64,000 nucleotides of DNA from JBJXHC01 sp964538485 (GCA_964538485.1 CAZIHJ010000002.1:25525-89524), one strand, 5' to 3'. Positions 36,691 through 46,501 are shown, numbered from the stretch's first letter. The notes: generated by a model not told the origin, from the sequence alone. Made by a program: numbers and translations.

Positions 36691-37797
36691 ATGATCGTAG
36701 AACATGTGAGCCGTTTTTTTGATGAGTGGGCGCCAAAAGCAATTGCATGGGAAAAAGATAATGTGGGCTTGCAGGTGGGGAAGTTGTCCGACAGGGTGCG
36801 TGGTGTTGTTGTAGCGCTTGATGCCACCGAACCTGTGATACACGAAGCGCGCAAGAAAAAGGCAACGCTTCTTGTTACTCACCATCCGCTGCTCTTTACA
36901 CCGGCTCGCAGCGTGACAAATGAAACTGCCGTCGGTCGCTGCATCAACGCTCTGGTGCAGGCGGGCATCACTCTCTACAGTGCCCACACCAATATTGATT
37001 TTACACGTGGAGGGACCAGTTTTGCGCTGGCGGATGTGCTGGGATTGCGCGATGCTGACTTTTTGTTGCAATCATATCGTGTGTCCCACAAGGTGGTCAC
37101 TTTCCTTCCCGCCGCGCACGCCGACCGTGTTGCTGCCGCCATGTCAGAAGCCGGCGCCGGAAGAATTGGAAATTATGACGAGTGCTCTTTCCGTACAGAG
37201 GGAACAGGGACGTTTACGGGCAACACGTTCTCTTCTCCCACTATTGGCAAGCGGGGCGTGCGAACGAATGTCCCCGAGACACGATTGGAAATGGTCGCAC
37301 CTTCCTGGAAGGTTCGGGACGTTGTTGAAGCCCTACGGAAGACACACCCCTATGAGGAGGCTGCATACGACGTCTACCCTCTTACAAACATCAGCGGTGA
37401 ATACGGCATGGGAGTAATTGGTGAGCTTGAAAAGCCAGTCCGGTTGGAGTTACTCCTCACACGCATTAAGAGCGCTCTCGGAGTGAAGTCACTGCGGTGG
37501 GCGGGCCCCCACCGGGGCCTTGTACAACGTGTAGCTGTCTGCGGTGGTAGTGGTAGTGATCTGTTGGATGAGGCCGTCAGGAAAAAAGCTGATGTCTTCA
37601 TTACGGCCGACGTCAAGTATCATACGTTTCATGAGGCGGCAGGAAAAATTGTGCTGATCGATGCCGGACATTTCGAGACAGAGTTCCCGGTAGTCCGGGC
37701 GATGGCAGTCCGGTTGCGGCATCTGGTCTGGAGAGCAAAAGAGAAGATTCCCGTGCATATTGTTCGTGTATCGACAAATCCCGTAGTGTATTTCTAG
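36691..37797 (+). CDS. Nif3-like dinuclear metal centre protein
   Basis: 368 aa, YbgI/Nif3 family with the larger bacterial insert between two halves. HHP in LVTHHPLLF and the later DAGHFETE supply metal ligands; SAHTNIDF is also typical. The family's true function is unsettled (often misnamed GTP cyclohydrolase I type 2). A zinc-ribbon coiled-coil gene follows after 19 bases, an often-seen pair. Confidence 0.92.
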   Translation: MIVEHVSRFFDEWAPKAIAWEKDNVGLQVGKLSDRVRGVVVALDATEPVIHEARKKKATLLVTHHPLLFTPARSVTNETAVGRCINALVQAGITLYSAHTNIDFTRGGTSFALADVLGLRDADFLLQSYRVSHKVVTFLPAAHADRVAAAMSEAGAGRIGNYDECSFRTEGTGTFTGNTFSSPTIGKRGVRTNVPETRLEMVAPSWKVRDVVEALRKTHPYEEAAYDVYPLTNISGEYGMGVIGELEKPVRLELLLTRIKSALGVKSLRWAGPHRGLVQRVAVCGGSGSDLLDEAVRKKADVFITADVKYHTFHEAAGKIVLIDAGHFETEFPVVRAMAVRLRHLVWRAKEKIPVHIVRVSTNPVVYF

Positions 37798-37816
37798 ACC
37801 ATTTAAGGAGATACTT

Positions 37817-38548
37817 TTGGAAAACAAGCTTCTACAGCTCTACACCCTGCAGTTGATCGATACAAACCTCGATGAGCTTGAAGAGATGAAAGGGAGTCTC
37901 CCGCATGAGGTGCGAAAACTGGAGGCAAGACATGCGGAGTTGCTCGCCAAAATACAAGACCTTGATCGAACAATGCGCGATGCGTTTTCCCAACGCGAAA
38001 ATGCAGACAACGAAATTCTCTCGCTCAAGGAAAAGTCGGGAAAATACAAATCACAACAACTTCAAGTGCGGAACAACAAGGAATACGATGCCCTGACCCG
38101 TGAAATCGATCATGCAACGGAGACCGCAGCCCGTCTCGAAAAAGAGATGGCCGCTTTGGAGATACAGGCAACGGTTGCACGCACAAGCATTGAAACGGAG
38201 AAGAAAGAGCTGGAAGCCCTGGAGATAGTCCTCGCAGAAAAGCGCAAGGACCTGGCAGAGGTTTCCAAGAGCACGGAAGATGAAGAACGGAAATACCAGC
38301 ACGAACGCGAGAAAGCCCTTGTACGCATCAGCAAGGCCGACCTGGAGGTCTACGAGAGAATTCGCAAAGCTCGCAAAGGAAAGGCAATTGTCCCGGTAAA
38401 GCGGGGATCATGCGGGGGATGTTTCAACAAAGTTCCCCCTCAGGAACTCCTCGAGTTGCGGCAAAACAAGAAGATTTATACGTGTGAACATTGCGGCAGA
38501 ATCATCGTCTCCGATACGATTGTCGAGAATGTTTCCACCGCCGCATGA
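37817..38548 (+). CDS. Coiled-coil protein with C-terminal C4 zinc ribbon
   Basis: 243 aa. Residues 5-185 are almost all coiled coil (heptads rich in E, K and L); the end holds CGGC and CEHC, a C4 zinc ribbon (DUF164/CdsZ-like family). Probably nucleic-acid or ribosome-related, not proven. The start is TTG, with AAGGAG eight bases upstream; no better ATG exists. Overlaps the RNase HI-like gene by 4 bases. Confidence 0.88.
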   Translation: MENKLLQLYTLQLIDTNLDELEEMKGSLPHEVRKLEARHAELLAKIQDLDRTMRDAFSQRENADNEILSLKEKSGKYKSQQLQVRNNKEYDALTREIDHATETAARLEKEMAALEIQATVARTSIETEKKELEALEIVLAEKRKDLAEVSKSTEDEERKYQHEREKALVRISKADLEVYERIRKARKGKAIVPVKRGSCGGCFNKVPPQELLELRQNKKIYTCEHCGRIIVSDTIVENVSTAA

Positions 38549-38961
38549 TCTGTCACGCATTCACTGATGGGGCATCGCGTGGGAACCCCGGCGACAGCGG
38601 CGTCGGGGTCGTCGTCAAGAATGAGGAGGGCGAGGTGGTCTTCTCTTCGTTCGGGTTTATCGGTCAAACGACCAATAATGTTGCAGAGTACACCGCTCTC
38701 CTGCACCTGCTCAAGAATATGAAGTCATTATCATGCAGTCATCTCATAGCCCACTCAGACAGTGAGTTGATGGTCCGCCAGATTAACGGCGAGTACCGGG
38801 TGAAGGACGAGGGTCTGCAGAAGTATTTTCAGAAGGTGATGGGTCTTCTGACAAAAGCCCCATTCCGTTTCGAGTTGAAACATGTGCCGCGAGCGCAGAA
38901 TAAGGAAGCCGACCAGCTTGCCAACCGCGGAATCGATTCGAAGAAGCTAATCAGAGTGTAA
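38545..38961 (+). CDS. RNase HI-like protein
   Basis: 138 aa from MICHAFTDGASRGNPG. Active-site acids are in place: D8 (FTDGASRGNPG), E48 (NVAEYTALL), D72 (HSDSELM) and D123 (NKEADQLAN). It cleaves RNA in RNA-DNA hybrids, or belongs to the closely related reverse-transcriptase-like RNase HI group. ATGA overlap with the zinc-ribbon gene. rnpB follows after about 20 bases. Confidence 0.9.
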   Translation: MICHAFTDGASRGNPGDSGVGVVVKNEEGEVVFSSFGFIGQTTNNVAEYTALLHLLKNMKSLSCSHLIAHSDSELMVRQINGEYRVKDEGLQKYFQKVMGLLTKAPFRFELKHVPRAQNKEADQLANRGIDSKKLIRV

Positions 38962-38982
38962 TTCACGCATACCTTTAACAAT

Positions 38983-39412
38983 GCAGGTCGGGCAGCCGCG
39001 CACAGACATTGTCGGTGTGAGGAAAGTCCGAACTCCAGAGAGCAGAGTGCCCTGTTAACAGCGGGGGGCTTGCCTGCGTAAGCAGGCAGGTACGGAAAGT
39101 GTCACAGAAAAAATACCGTCCACCCCAATTCACCGGGATGTGATAAGGGTGAAAAGGCGAGGTAAGAGCTCACCGCCCCGTCAGCAATGGCGGGGGTCCC
39201 GATCAAGGGATCTCGACGAAAGTCGGACACGACAAACCCCACCCGGAGCAAGACCACATAGGAGAGAAGAAGCTGCTCGCTTCAATGTGATGCGCAAGTG
39301 TCACGTGACTCTCGGGTAGGTCGCTAGAGCCACGGAGTAATCCGGGGCCCAGAGAAATGGCTGCCTCTCTCCGCTTTCGCGGAGAAAGACAGAATTCGGC
39401 TTACAGACCTGC
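38983..39412 (+). ncRNA. rnpB: RNase P RNA, bacterial type A
   Basis: The 5' GCAGGTC pairs with the 3' GACCTGC (P1). Conserved blocks appear in order: GAGGAAAGTCCGAACTC, CAGAGTGCCCTGTTAAC, GTGTCACAGAAAAAATACCG, GTAAGAGCTCACCG, AACCCCACCCGGAGCAAGACC (P4/J region) and ACAGAATTCGGCTTACAG at the 3' end. It is the catalytic RNA that trims tRNA 5' ends. It lies between two plus-strand protein genes, ending about 10 bases before the recJ start. Confidence 0.96.
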
Positions 39413-39421
39413 ACTGTTTTC

Positions 39422-41191
39422 GTGTCTCCGACATTGAAAACAGAATTTTCCATTGGAGTGCATTTGGATACCACGGGCCGGGAACACCGATGGACTGTTG
39501 CGGAAACGCCACAGACCGAATCAGTCGCACGGGTTTGCAAAGAGATCAACGTGCCCGAGGCCATTGCGCGTGTACTCGTTCTGCGCGGTATTGATGATTA
39601 CGACAAGGCAAAGGCATATTTCCGTCCGGGATTGGAGCAATTGCACGATCCGTTCCTGCTCGGTGAAATGCAGGAGGCGACGGATCGCGTTCTCAACGCG
39701 ATACAGAAGAAGGAACGTGTGCTAGTCTATGGTGACTATGATGTCGATGGCACCAACGGCGCATCCATGCTGTATCTCTTCTTCAAAGAGATCGGCCTGG
39801 AGACAACATATTACATCCCCGACAGAATCAAGGAGGGGTATGGCATTTCGCGGGTAGGTATTGACAGAGCCCATCAAGAGGGCATCAACCTTCTCGTCGC
39901 TGTGGATTGCGGCATTACGGCCGTTGATCAGGTTGACTACGCCAGAGAACTGGGTATTGATGTTATCATCTGCGACCACCACGAACCCGGCCCCGTACTT
40001 CCCAACGCGTGCGCAGTTCTAGATCCCATAAAAGTCGGTGACCCTTATCCGTTCAAGCATCTTTGCGGATGCGGTGTCGGGTTCAAACTGGTACAGGGCC
40101 TTGCCAAACGGCTTGGAAAGGACGATTCCATTGCATCGTACCTCGACTTCGTAACGCTTGCGAGTACCGCGGATATTGTACCACTGACTGGCGAGAACCG
40201 CGTTCTCGTTCGGCACGGGCTGGCATTGATCAACCGTGCGCCCCGACCCGGAATCAAAGCACTGATTGATGCGGCCGGTTTGAAAGTTGGAGGAATAACC
40301 TCAGGAAACATCGTCTTCGTTCTTGCACCACGCATCAACGCCGTCGGACGACTTGGCGATGCCATGCGGGCGGTGGAGCTACTCGTCAGCACTGATCCTG
40401 CTCTCTCCAGCGGATTTGCACAGGTGCTGGAGGAAGAGAACCGCACCCGGCGCACAATTGATGAAGATACCTTCGCACGCGCCCAGAAGCTTGCCGAAGA
40501 AATGTTCGACGTGGAAATGGAATCCGCCCTTGTCCTTCATTCGGAAGACTGGCATCCCGGAGTCATCGGTATCGTTGCGTCACGTATGGTGGAGAAATAC
40601 TACAAGCCGTCCATCATGCTGTCAACGGTAGACGGCATTGCAAAGGGATCGGCGCGAAGCATCTCAGGGTTTGATATCTACAAGGCCTTGCTCAAGTGCG
40701 AGGACAAACTGATTCAGTTCGGCGGACACAAGTATGCGGCCGGACTGACACTCGAAATCGCACGACTGGATGAATTCCGGGATGCGTTTAACGCCGCGGT
40801 GAAAGAACTGATGACCGAAGATATCAAGAACCCTGAGATCAAGATTGATACTGAAGTAACTCTCTCCGAGATAACACCAAAGTTTGTCCGTATCCTGAAT
40901 GAGTTTGGACCGTTTGGGCCAGGGAACATGCGCCCCGTGTTCCTCGCACGCGGGGTAGAAGTGATTGGCTCTCCCCGTATCGTCGGGAAGAACCACTTAC
41001 GGTTTCGGGTAAGACAAAACGGCCATGTCTACGATGCAATCGGTTTTGGACTCGGGGGATTAATCTCAAAGGTGTATACCGGACGCAAGGATCTTGATTG
41101 TGTCTTCTCCATTGAAGAGAGTAACTGGCAAGGATCAGGAACGCAACAGAATGATACTCTCCCCCAACTGAAAATCAAGGATTTACGTTAA
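39422..41191 (+). CDS. recJ: Single-strand-specific exonuclease RecJ
   Basis: 589 aa as read from a GTG. DHH-family motifs: VYGDYDVDGTNG (about 102-113), VDCGIT, and ICDHHEPG (DHH at 185-187); a DHHA1 domain and OB-fold follow. RecJ digests 5' single-strand ends in recombination and mismatch repair. A GTG at 39456 (before HLDTTGREHRW) is equally possible, since the first residues are not family-like. Begins a run with yebC and ruvCAB. Confidence 0.94.
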   Translation: MSPTLKTEFSIGVHLDTTGREHRWTVAETPQTESVARVCKEINVPEAIARVLVLRGIDDYDKAKAYFRPGLEQLHDPFLLGEMQEATDRVLNAIQKKERVLVYGDYDVDGTNGASMLYLFFKEIGLETTYYIPDRIKEGYGISRVGIDRAHQEGINLLVAVDCGITAVDQVDYARELGIDVIICDHHEPGPVLPNACAVLDPIKVGDPYPFKHLCGCGVGFKLVQGLAKRLGKDDSIASYLDFVTLASTADIVPLTGENRVLVRHGLALINRAPRPGIKALIDAAGLKVGGITSGNIVFVLAPRINAVGRLGDAMRAVELLVSTDPALSSGFAQVLEEENRTRRTIDEDTFARAQKLAEEMFDVEMESALVLHSEDWHPGVIGIVASRMVEKYYKPSIMLSTVDGIAKGSARSISGFDIYKALLKCEDKLIQFGGHKYAAGLTLEIARLDEFRDAFNAAVKELMTEDIKNPEIKIDTEVTLSEITPKFVRILNEFGPFGPGNMRPVFLARGVEVIGSPRIVGKNHLRFRVRQNGHVYDAIGFGLGGLISKVYTGRKDLDCVFSIEESNWQGSGTQQNDTLPQLKIKDLR

Positions 41192-41213
41192 CAGTAACTG
41201 AAGGAGGTCCCTC

Positions 41214-41966
41214 ATGTCAGGCCATTCCAAGTGGGCAACAATCAAACGCAAGAAAGCCGTAACAGACGGAGCGCGCGGTCGTTTGTTCACCAGGCTTATC
41301 AAGGAAATTACCATTGCCGCCCGCGATGGCGGTGGCAACCCCGATGCAAACCCCCGACTGCGTCTTGCCATCAATACAGCCAAAGCCGCGAATATGCCGG
41401 CGGACAACATCAAACGCGCCATCCAAAAGGGTACCGGGGAACTTCCCGGAGTGGCGTATGAAGAACTTACGTACGAAGGATACGGGCCCGGCGGTGTGGC
41501 AATCATCCTTGAGGTGGTGACCGATAATAACAACCGCACTGTCTCGGAAATGCGGCATGCCTTCTCACGCAACAACGGCAACCTGGGCCAATCGGGCAGC
41601 GTGTCCTGGATGTTCCACAGGAAAGGTAACATTGTGATCCCGAAAGCGGTCGCCATGAGTGAAGACGATCTGCTCGGAATCATTCTTGAAATCGGCGCGG
41701 ATGATATGCAGACTGATGAAGATAGCTATATCGTTACCACATCACCCCAATCGTTTGAACCGGTACGCAAGGCGCTCGAAGACAGGGGTATCAAAATCGA
41801 AAGTGCTGCATTGCAAATGATTCCACAAAACACCATCAAGGTGACAGGCAAGGAGGCAGAACAAGTGCTCAGGCTGATGGAAGTCCTCGAAGAACATGAG
41901 GACGTTCAGAACGCCTATGCGAATTTTGATATTGACGAGAAGGAACTTGCTGCGCTCAATAGCTGA
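41214..41966 (+). CDS. yebC: YebC/PmpR family protein
   Basis: 250 aa, with MSGHSKWATIKRKKAVTD at the start, LRLAINTAKAANMPADNIKRAI and the YEGYGPGGVAIIL block. The family was called a transcription regulator; some members help ribosomes through proline stalls. AAGGAGG lies 6 bases before the ATG. The common partner of ruvC in bacteria, as here. Confidence 0.96.
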   Translation: MSGHSKWATIKRKKAVTDGARGRLFTRLIKEITIAARDGGGNPDANPRLRLAINTAKAANMPADNIKRAIQKGTGELPGVAYEELTYEGYGPGGVAIILEVVTDNNNRTVSEMRHAFSRNNGNLGQSGSVSWMFHRKGNIVIPKAVAMSEDDLLGIILEIGADDMQTDEDSYIVTTSPQSFEPVRKALEDRGIKIESAALQMIPQNTIKVTGKEAEQVLRLMEVLEEHEDVQNAYANFDIDEKELAALNS

Positions 41967-42012
41967 CACCTCCTCCGGATTTCGTCGCCGCGCACGGACT
42001 GCCTCCATCATC

Positions 42013-42543
42013 GTGCTTGGCGTGGATCCCGGCACACTTGTCACGGGTTACGGAGTGGTTTGTCGTAACGCGTCAGGAATTCAATACATTGCCTGCGGCG
42101 CCATCAAGAACGGGTCTGATTCTTCCATGCCTTTACGATTGAAGAGAATCCATACAGGTCTCTGTGAGGTAATCGAGCGATATCATCCGGATGAGTTTGC
42201 AATTGAGTCGGCCTTCTACGGAAAGAATGCCCAGTCTGCACTCAAGCTCGGTCATGCTCGCGGAGTCTCGATTCTTGCGGCAGTCAGTGCTGAGATTCCC
42301 ACAACGGAATATTCTCCACGTGAGATCAAGAAAGCCGTCGTCGGTAACGGAGGAGCATCGAAGCAACAAGTACAGTTCATGGTGAAGTCCTTGCTCGGTC
42401 TTTCCAACTCGCGCATGCTGCTTGACGCGTCAGACGCTCTCGCAATTGCCGTGTGTCATGTCCACAGAATCGCCACACCCACGTCGAAATACAGTGACTG
42501 GTCCTCGTACATTGCAGCCAACCCGCACCGGGTGCGTCAATGA
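42013..42543 (+). CDS. ruvC: Holliday-junction endonuclease RuvC
   Basis: About 176 aa from a GTG start; the family is near 170-180. D in LGVDPGTLVTGYG, E in FAIESAFYG and the two Asp in LLDASDALAI form the catalytic site. It cuts junctions brought by RuvAB. The GTG has no clear ribosome site, and an in-frame ATG at 41896 inside yebC would add 39 residues, so the start is uncertain. Stop overlaps ruvA (ATGA). Confidence 0.92.
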   Translation: MLGVDPGTLVTGYGVVCRNASGIQYIACGAIKNGSDSSMPLRLKRIHTGLCEVIERYHPDEFAIESAFYGKNAQSALKLGHARGVSILAAVSAEIPTTEYSPREIKKAVVGNGGASKQQVQFMVKSLLGLSNSRMLLDASDALAIAVCHVHRIATPTSKYSDWSSYIAANPHRVRQ

Positions 42544-43142
42544 TCTCCACCCTCCGCGGAACGCTCACTCACAAGGCCCCCACTGAACTCACACTCGACG
42601 TAAATGGTGTTGGCTATGGCGTTATTATTCCCCTCTCAACATTTGAAACCCTCCCGGAGGTCGGCTCGACCGTCACCCTTCTCACCCATCTCAATGTCCG
42701 GGAAGATGCGCTGCAATTGTACGGGTTTTCCACATCGGCGGAGCGTGAGGCATTTCGACTGCTCATTTCCGTTTCGGGAATAGGGCCGAAAATGGCACAG
42801 ACGATCCTCTCGGGGATCCCGGTTGGCGATCTGAAGAGCTACGTCGTCAGCAGTAACTTCAGTGCACTCACGCGCATTCCCGGTGTCGGGCGGAAGCTCG
42901 CTGAACGACTTGTTGTGGAACTCCGCGACAAGATATCACGGTCTGATTTTGGAACATCCGGTGCAGGAGCCCCCGATGCGGAAACGAGTATACGTTCCGA
43001 AGCATTACTTGCTCTCACATCACTTGGATATGCGCGTCCAGTGGCAGAGAAGGCCATTCGCTCGGCCCTTGGTGACATGAACGACAAAGACGTTACGGTT
43101 GAGGCGCTCATTAAAGCAGCTCTACGACACGCTGCAAAGTAA
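42540..43142 (+). CDS. ruvA: Holliday-junction DNA-binding protein RuvA
   Basis: 200 aa. N-terminal OB fold (MISTLRGTL, VDVNGVGYGV-like), helix-hairpin-helix motifs at about 75-130 (ISVSGIGPKMAQTIL, IPGVGRKLAERL) and a C-terminal RuvB-binding domain. It holds the four-way junction for RuvB. Coupled to ruvC; ruvB follows after 42 bases. Confidence 0.96.
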   Translation: MISTLRGTLTHKAPTELTLDVNGVGYGVIIPLSTFETLPEVGSTVTLLTHLNVREDALQLYGFSTSAEREAFRLLISVSGIGPKMAQTILSGIPVGDLKSYVVSSNFSALTRIPGVGRKLAERLVVELRDKISRSDFGTSGAGAPDAETSIRSEALLALTSLGYARPVAEKAIRSALGDMNDKDVTVEALIKAALRHAAK

Positions 43143-43184
43143 CTCACATTGAACTTCAACGGGTGATGTGTTATCTTCAAACCG

Positions 43185-44228
43185 ATGAGAAAATCCGATC
43201 TGACATCCCCCGAACCCATTGCCACCGAAGTCGAGTTTGATCAGGCCCTCCGTCCGCTTGCGTTTGAAGACTTTTTCGGCCAGGAGAAACTCACCGATAA
43301 TCTCAAGATTTTCATTGCTGCGGCACGTCAGCGGCGTGAATCGCTGGATCACGTCCTCCTCACCGGTCCTCCAGGGTTGGGTAAGACAACTCTCGCCCAC
43401 ATTATCGCCAATGAAATGGGAAGCAACATCAAGACTACGTCGGGACCGGTGCTGGATAAACCCGGGGATTTGGCCGGTATTCTCACCAACCTTGAGGAGG
43501 GCGATGTCCTGTTTATTGACGAAATTCACCGGTTGAATGCGGTAGTCGAGGAGTATCTCTATTCCGCCATGGAAGACTTCCGACTGGACATCATGATTGA
43601 TTCGGGACCGAGTGCTCGCAGCATTCAGCTTTCCTTACCACGGTACACGCTCATCGGGGCAACAACCCGGGCCGGCTTGCTGACTGCTCCCTTACGCGCA
43701 CGATTCGGCATCACCAACCGGCTTGATTATTATTCTCCGGACATTCTGGGCCGTATTCTTGCACGGTCCGCCGGCATTCTCCAGATTGAATGTGAGGACT
43801 CCGGCCTTTCCGAGATCGCCCGACGTTCGCGCGGCACCCCGCGTATCTCCAACCGGTTGCTTCGTCGGTGTCGTGATTTCGCACAGGCAGATAAGAACCT
43901 CGCGAGTGAGCGTGGTGTCATCTCCAGAGTGGTTGCCAATCATGCACTGAAAGCACTCGAAGTCGACGACCACGGTCTTGACGAAATGGACAAACGGATA
44001 CTCCTTTGCATCATGGAGAAATATTCCGGCGGCCCCGTTGGCCTGAACACTCTCGCTGTCGCGGTAGGTGAAGAATCGGGAACAATCGAGGAAGTGTACG
44101 AGCCATATCTCATTCAGGAGGGGTTTATCCAGAGGACACCACGGGGGCGTGAGGCAACAAAGCTTGCCTACAAACACTTCAACATTCTGCCAACGCGCAC
44201 CGATCAACCGACACTCTTTTCGCCATGA
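43185..44228 (+). CDS. ruvB: Holliday-junction branch migration ATPase RuvB
   Basis: 347 aa AAA+ motor: Walker A GPPGLGKTT (61-69), Walker B LFIDEIHR, sensor GATTRAG and a C-terminal winged helix. Drives branch migration with RuvA. Its end overlaps the PCC-domain gene (ATGA), tying a non-repair gene to the ruv transcript. Confidence 0.97.
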   Translation: MRKSDLTSPEPIATEVEFDQALRPLAFEDFFGQEKLTDNLKIFIAAARQRRESLDHVLLTGPPGLGKTTLAHIIANEMGSNIKTTSGPVLDKPGDLAGILTNLEEGDVLFIDEIHRLNAVVEEYLYSAMEDFRLDIMIDSGPSARSIQLSLPRYTLIGATTRAGLLTAPLRARFGITNRLDYYSPDILGRILARSAGILQIECEDSGLSEIARRSRGTPRISNRLLRRCRDFAQADKNLASERGVISRVVANHALKALEVDDHGLDEMDKRILLCIMEKYSGGPVGLNTLAVAVGEESGTIEEVYEPYLIQEGFIQRTPRGREATKLAYKHFNILPTRTDQPTLFSP

Positions 44229-44662
44229 GCACGTACACAACCAAGCGCACCTTCATGGGCCATCTGGAAAAAGGAACGGATCTTCATACCGGCATCACGC
44301 GTATTGTTCAATCGAACAACATAACGCTCGGGCGGGTAACCGGTATCGGCGCGGTGGAACGTGCAACGCTTGCCTACTACGATCAAAAACTCATGAAGTA
44401 CTATGATATCGAACTGAACGAACCAATGGAGATCGTCAGTCTGTACGGGAATATCAGCCTCAAGGATGGGAAGCCATTTGTCCATGTACACGTCGTTCTC
44501 TCCGATGAAAAAGGGAGCGGCAAAGGGGGCCATCTCATACCAGGCGGGACTCCGGTATTCGCGTGCGAAGTGGCAATCGAAGAATTTGAAGGACCACCGT
44601 TGGAACGTCGTTCCGATGAGACAACCGGTCTGACACTCTGGCCAAAAGATAACATTCTTTAA
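44225..44662 (+). CDS. PCC/DUF296 domain protein
   Basis: 145 aa, single PCC (DUF296) domain: LTLGRVTGIGAVERATLAYYD-like core and GKPFVHVHVVLSD with conserved histidines, GGHLIPGG turn. In plants this domain follows AT-hooks; bacterial forms are trimeric with a possible metal site, and their role is unknown. Overlaps ruvB by 4 bases and precedes the aldehyde dehydrogenase by 18. Confidence 0.85.
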   Translation: MSTYTTKRTFMGHLEKGTDLHTGITRIVQSNNITLGRVTGIGAVERATLAYYDQKLMKYYDIELNEPMEIVSLYGNISLKDGKPFVHVHVVLSDEKGSGKGGHLIPGGTPVFACEVAIEEFEGPPLERRSDETTGLTLWPKDNIL

Positions 44663-44680
44663 TCACCAACAGGGCTACTC

Positions 44681-46273
44681 ATGGCTCTCGACAAAGACCT
44701 TCAATCGATTCAAGAAGTGCGGGACTTACTGCAAAAGGCAAAAGCCGCGCAGGTGGAGTTCCGCAGTTATTCACAGGAGCAGGTGGACCGCATTGTGAAG
44801 GCGATGGTGGAAGCCGGGTATGCCGAGGCAGCGCGGCTGGGTCGCATGGCTTCCGAGGAAACGGGGTTCGGCAAACCCGAGGACAAACAAAAGAAGAATG
44901 AATTCGCCACGCGCCGTGTATGGGAATCGATCAAGGATCTGAAGACCGTCGGTGTTATCCGTGAAGACAAGGAGAAGAAGGTGATCTTTATCGGCGAGCC
45001 GATGGGGGTTGTAGCAGCGCTGATCCCGTCCACCAATCCGACGTCCACTGCAATGTTCAAGGCCATCATCTCCGTGAAAGCACGGAATGGTGTGGTTGCG
45101 AGCCCGCACCCACGAGCTGCGAAATGCACATTGGAAGCAGTCAATACTGTAAGAGATGCCGCCGAGAAGGCAGGCGCGCCAAAGAACCTCATTGCCTGCC
45201 TCTCGTCCCCCACGCTCGAAGGCACCAATGAACTGATGCGCCACAAACTGACCGCCGTGATTCTTGCAACCGGCAGCAACCAGATGGTGAAGTCGGCGTA
45301 CAGCTCCGGCAAACCGGCCTACGGTGTCGGATCAGGGAATGTCCCCGCATTTGTTGAACGCACCGCCAATGTTCGCAAAGCCGTAGCCGATATTATCTCG
45401 GGCAAGCAATTCGACTATGGTGTCCTTTGTTCAACAGAATCCGCTTTGGTGTGTGACGCACCAATCAAAAACCAGGTGGTTGAAGAATGCAAGAAGCGCG
45501 GGGCATACTTTGTTGCAGGTGAGGAAAAGGAGCGGCTCGCACGTTTGATGTTCAGTGAACGCGGGGCAATCAACCCCGATGTTGTGGGAAAGTCCCCGGT
45601 GTTTATCGCCCAGAAAGCCGGCATCTCCGTCCCTTCGAGTACTTCCGTACTGATCGCAGAGCTCCAGGGTGTCGGAAGAGACGTACCGTTGTCCCGCGAG
45701 AAGCTTTCCCCTGTCCTTTCATTTTACACAGAGGATGGCTGGCGCGATGCGTGCCATCGCTGTATCGAACTGCTGGAGTTCGGCGGCATTGGCCATTCGC
45801 TGGCAATACACTCAAAGGATCACGACATTATCATGAAGTTTGCGCTTGAGAAACCGGCGTTTAGAATTCTTGTCAACACACAATCCGCGCTTGGTGCTGT
45901 CGGATATACCAACGGCCTTGATCCATCAATGACACTTGGTCCCGGTACCTGGGGTGGCTCCATTATTTCAGACAACGTCACCGCGCGTCACCTGATGAAC
46001 GTAAAGCGAGTCGCATTTGAAACACATCCCATCAATCCTGATGACGGGATTGCTCCATCGACTTCTGCGAAGCCAACACATGCCGGCGCATTGCCAGCGA
46101 CTTCATGGATGGACGAAATTGAAAAAAGAATTGTTCTGAAGGCGGGTAATTCCCCTGTTTGGAAAAAGGAAGAACAAGTACAGAAATCAGCCTCCGGTAC
46201 GTTTGGAACTTCCAGCACATCCGAAGAAATAGATAAGTACATTGATGGGTTCACAAAAAAGCTCGGTGGATAG
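44681..46273 (+). CDS. CoA-acylating aldehyde dehydrogenase (PduP/EutE/SauS-like)
   Basis: 530 aa. The catalytic cysteine is C250 in DYGVLCSTES; EPMGVVAALIPSTNPTST and SPHPRAAKCT are typical of CoA-acylating enzymes such as acetaldehyde, propionaldehyde or sulfoacetaldehyde dehydrogenases. After the catalytic domain (to about 490) there is a low-complexity linker SASGTFGTSSTS and a short helix EEIDKYIDGFTKKLGG. That layout resembles C-terminal targeting tails of microcompartment enzymes, but no shell gene is in the window. Substrate unproven. Confidence 0.87.
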   Translation: MALDKDLQSIQEVRDLLQKAKAAQVEFRSYSQEQVDRIVKAMVEAGYAEAARLGRMASEETGFGKPEDKQKKNEFATRRVWESIKDLKTVGVIREDKEKKVIFIGEPMGVVAALIPSTNPTSTAMFKAIISVKARNGVVASPHPRAAKCTLEAVNTVRDAAEKAGAPKNLIACLSSPTLEGTNELMRHKLTAVILATGSNQMVKSAYSSGKPAYGVGSGNVPAFVERTANVRKAVADIISGKQFDYGVLCSTESALVCDAPIKNQVVEECKKRGAYFVAGEEKERLARLMFSERGAINPDVVGKSPVFIAQKAGISVPSSTSVLIAELQGVGRDVPLSREKLSPVLSFYTEDGWRDACHRCIELLEFGGIGHSLAIHSKDHDIIMKFALEKPAFRILVNTQSALGAVGYTNGLDPSMTLGPGTWGGSIISDNVTARHLMNVKRVAFETHPINPDDGIAPSTSAKPTHAGALPATSWMDEIEKRIVLKAGNSPVWKKEEQVQKSASGTFGTSSTSEEIDKYIDGFTKKLGG

Positions 46274-46344
46274 TTCCACATCCCCCTTTCCACCATTGCT
46301 TCTCATTGATTTCCATCGTATTATTCTACCATTCCTTTTATGCC

Positions 46345-46367
46345 AAACCGCACTTTGAAGCGGTTTT
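46345..46367 (+). terminator. Weak hairpin after the aldehyde dehydrogenase gene
   Basis: AAACCGC and GCGGTTT pair around an 8-nt loop, followed by one more T. It lies in the 228 bases before ompA, which otherwise show nothing clear. Confidence 0.45.
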
Positions 46368-46501
46368 ACACTGTTCTTACCGGCAATCTTGATCTGATCA
46401 TGTAAAACTTTCGCAACACGCGAACTTCAAACGTCCTACAACTGTTAGAAACACCAACTGAGTAACAATTCACCAAGCCACTTCCATCATTGGAGTCCCC
46501 C

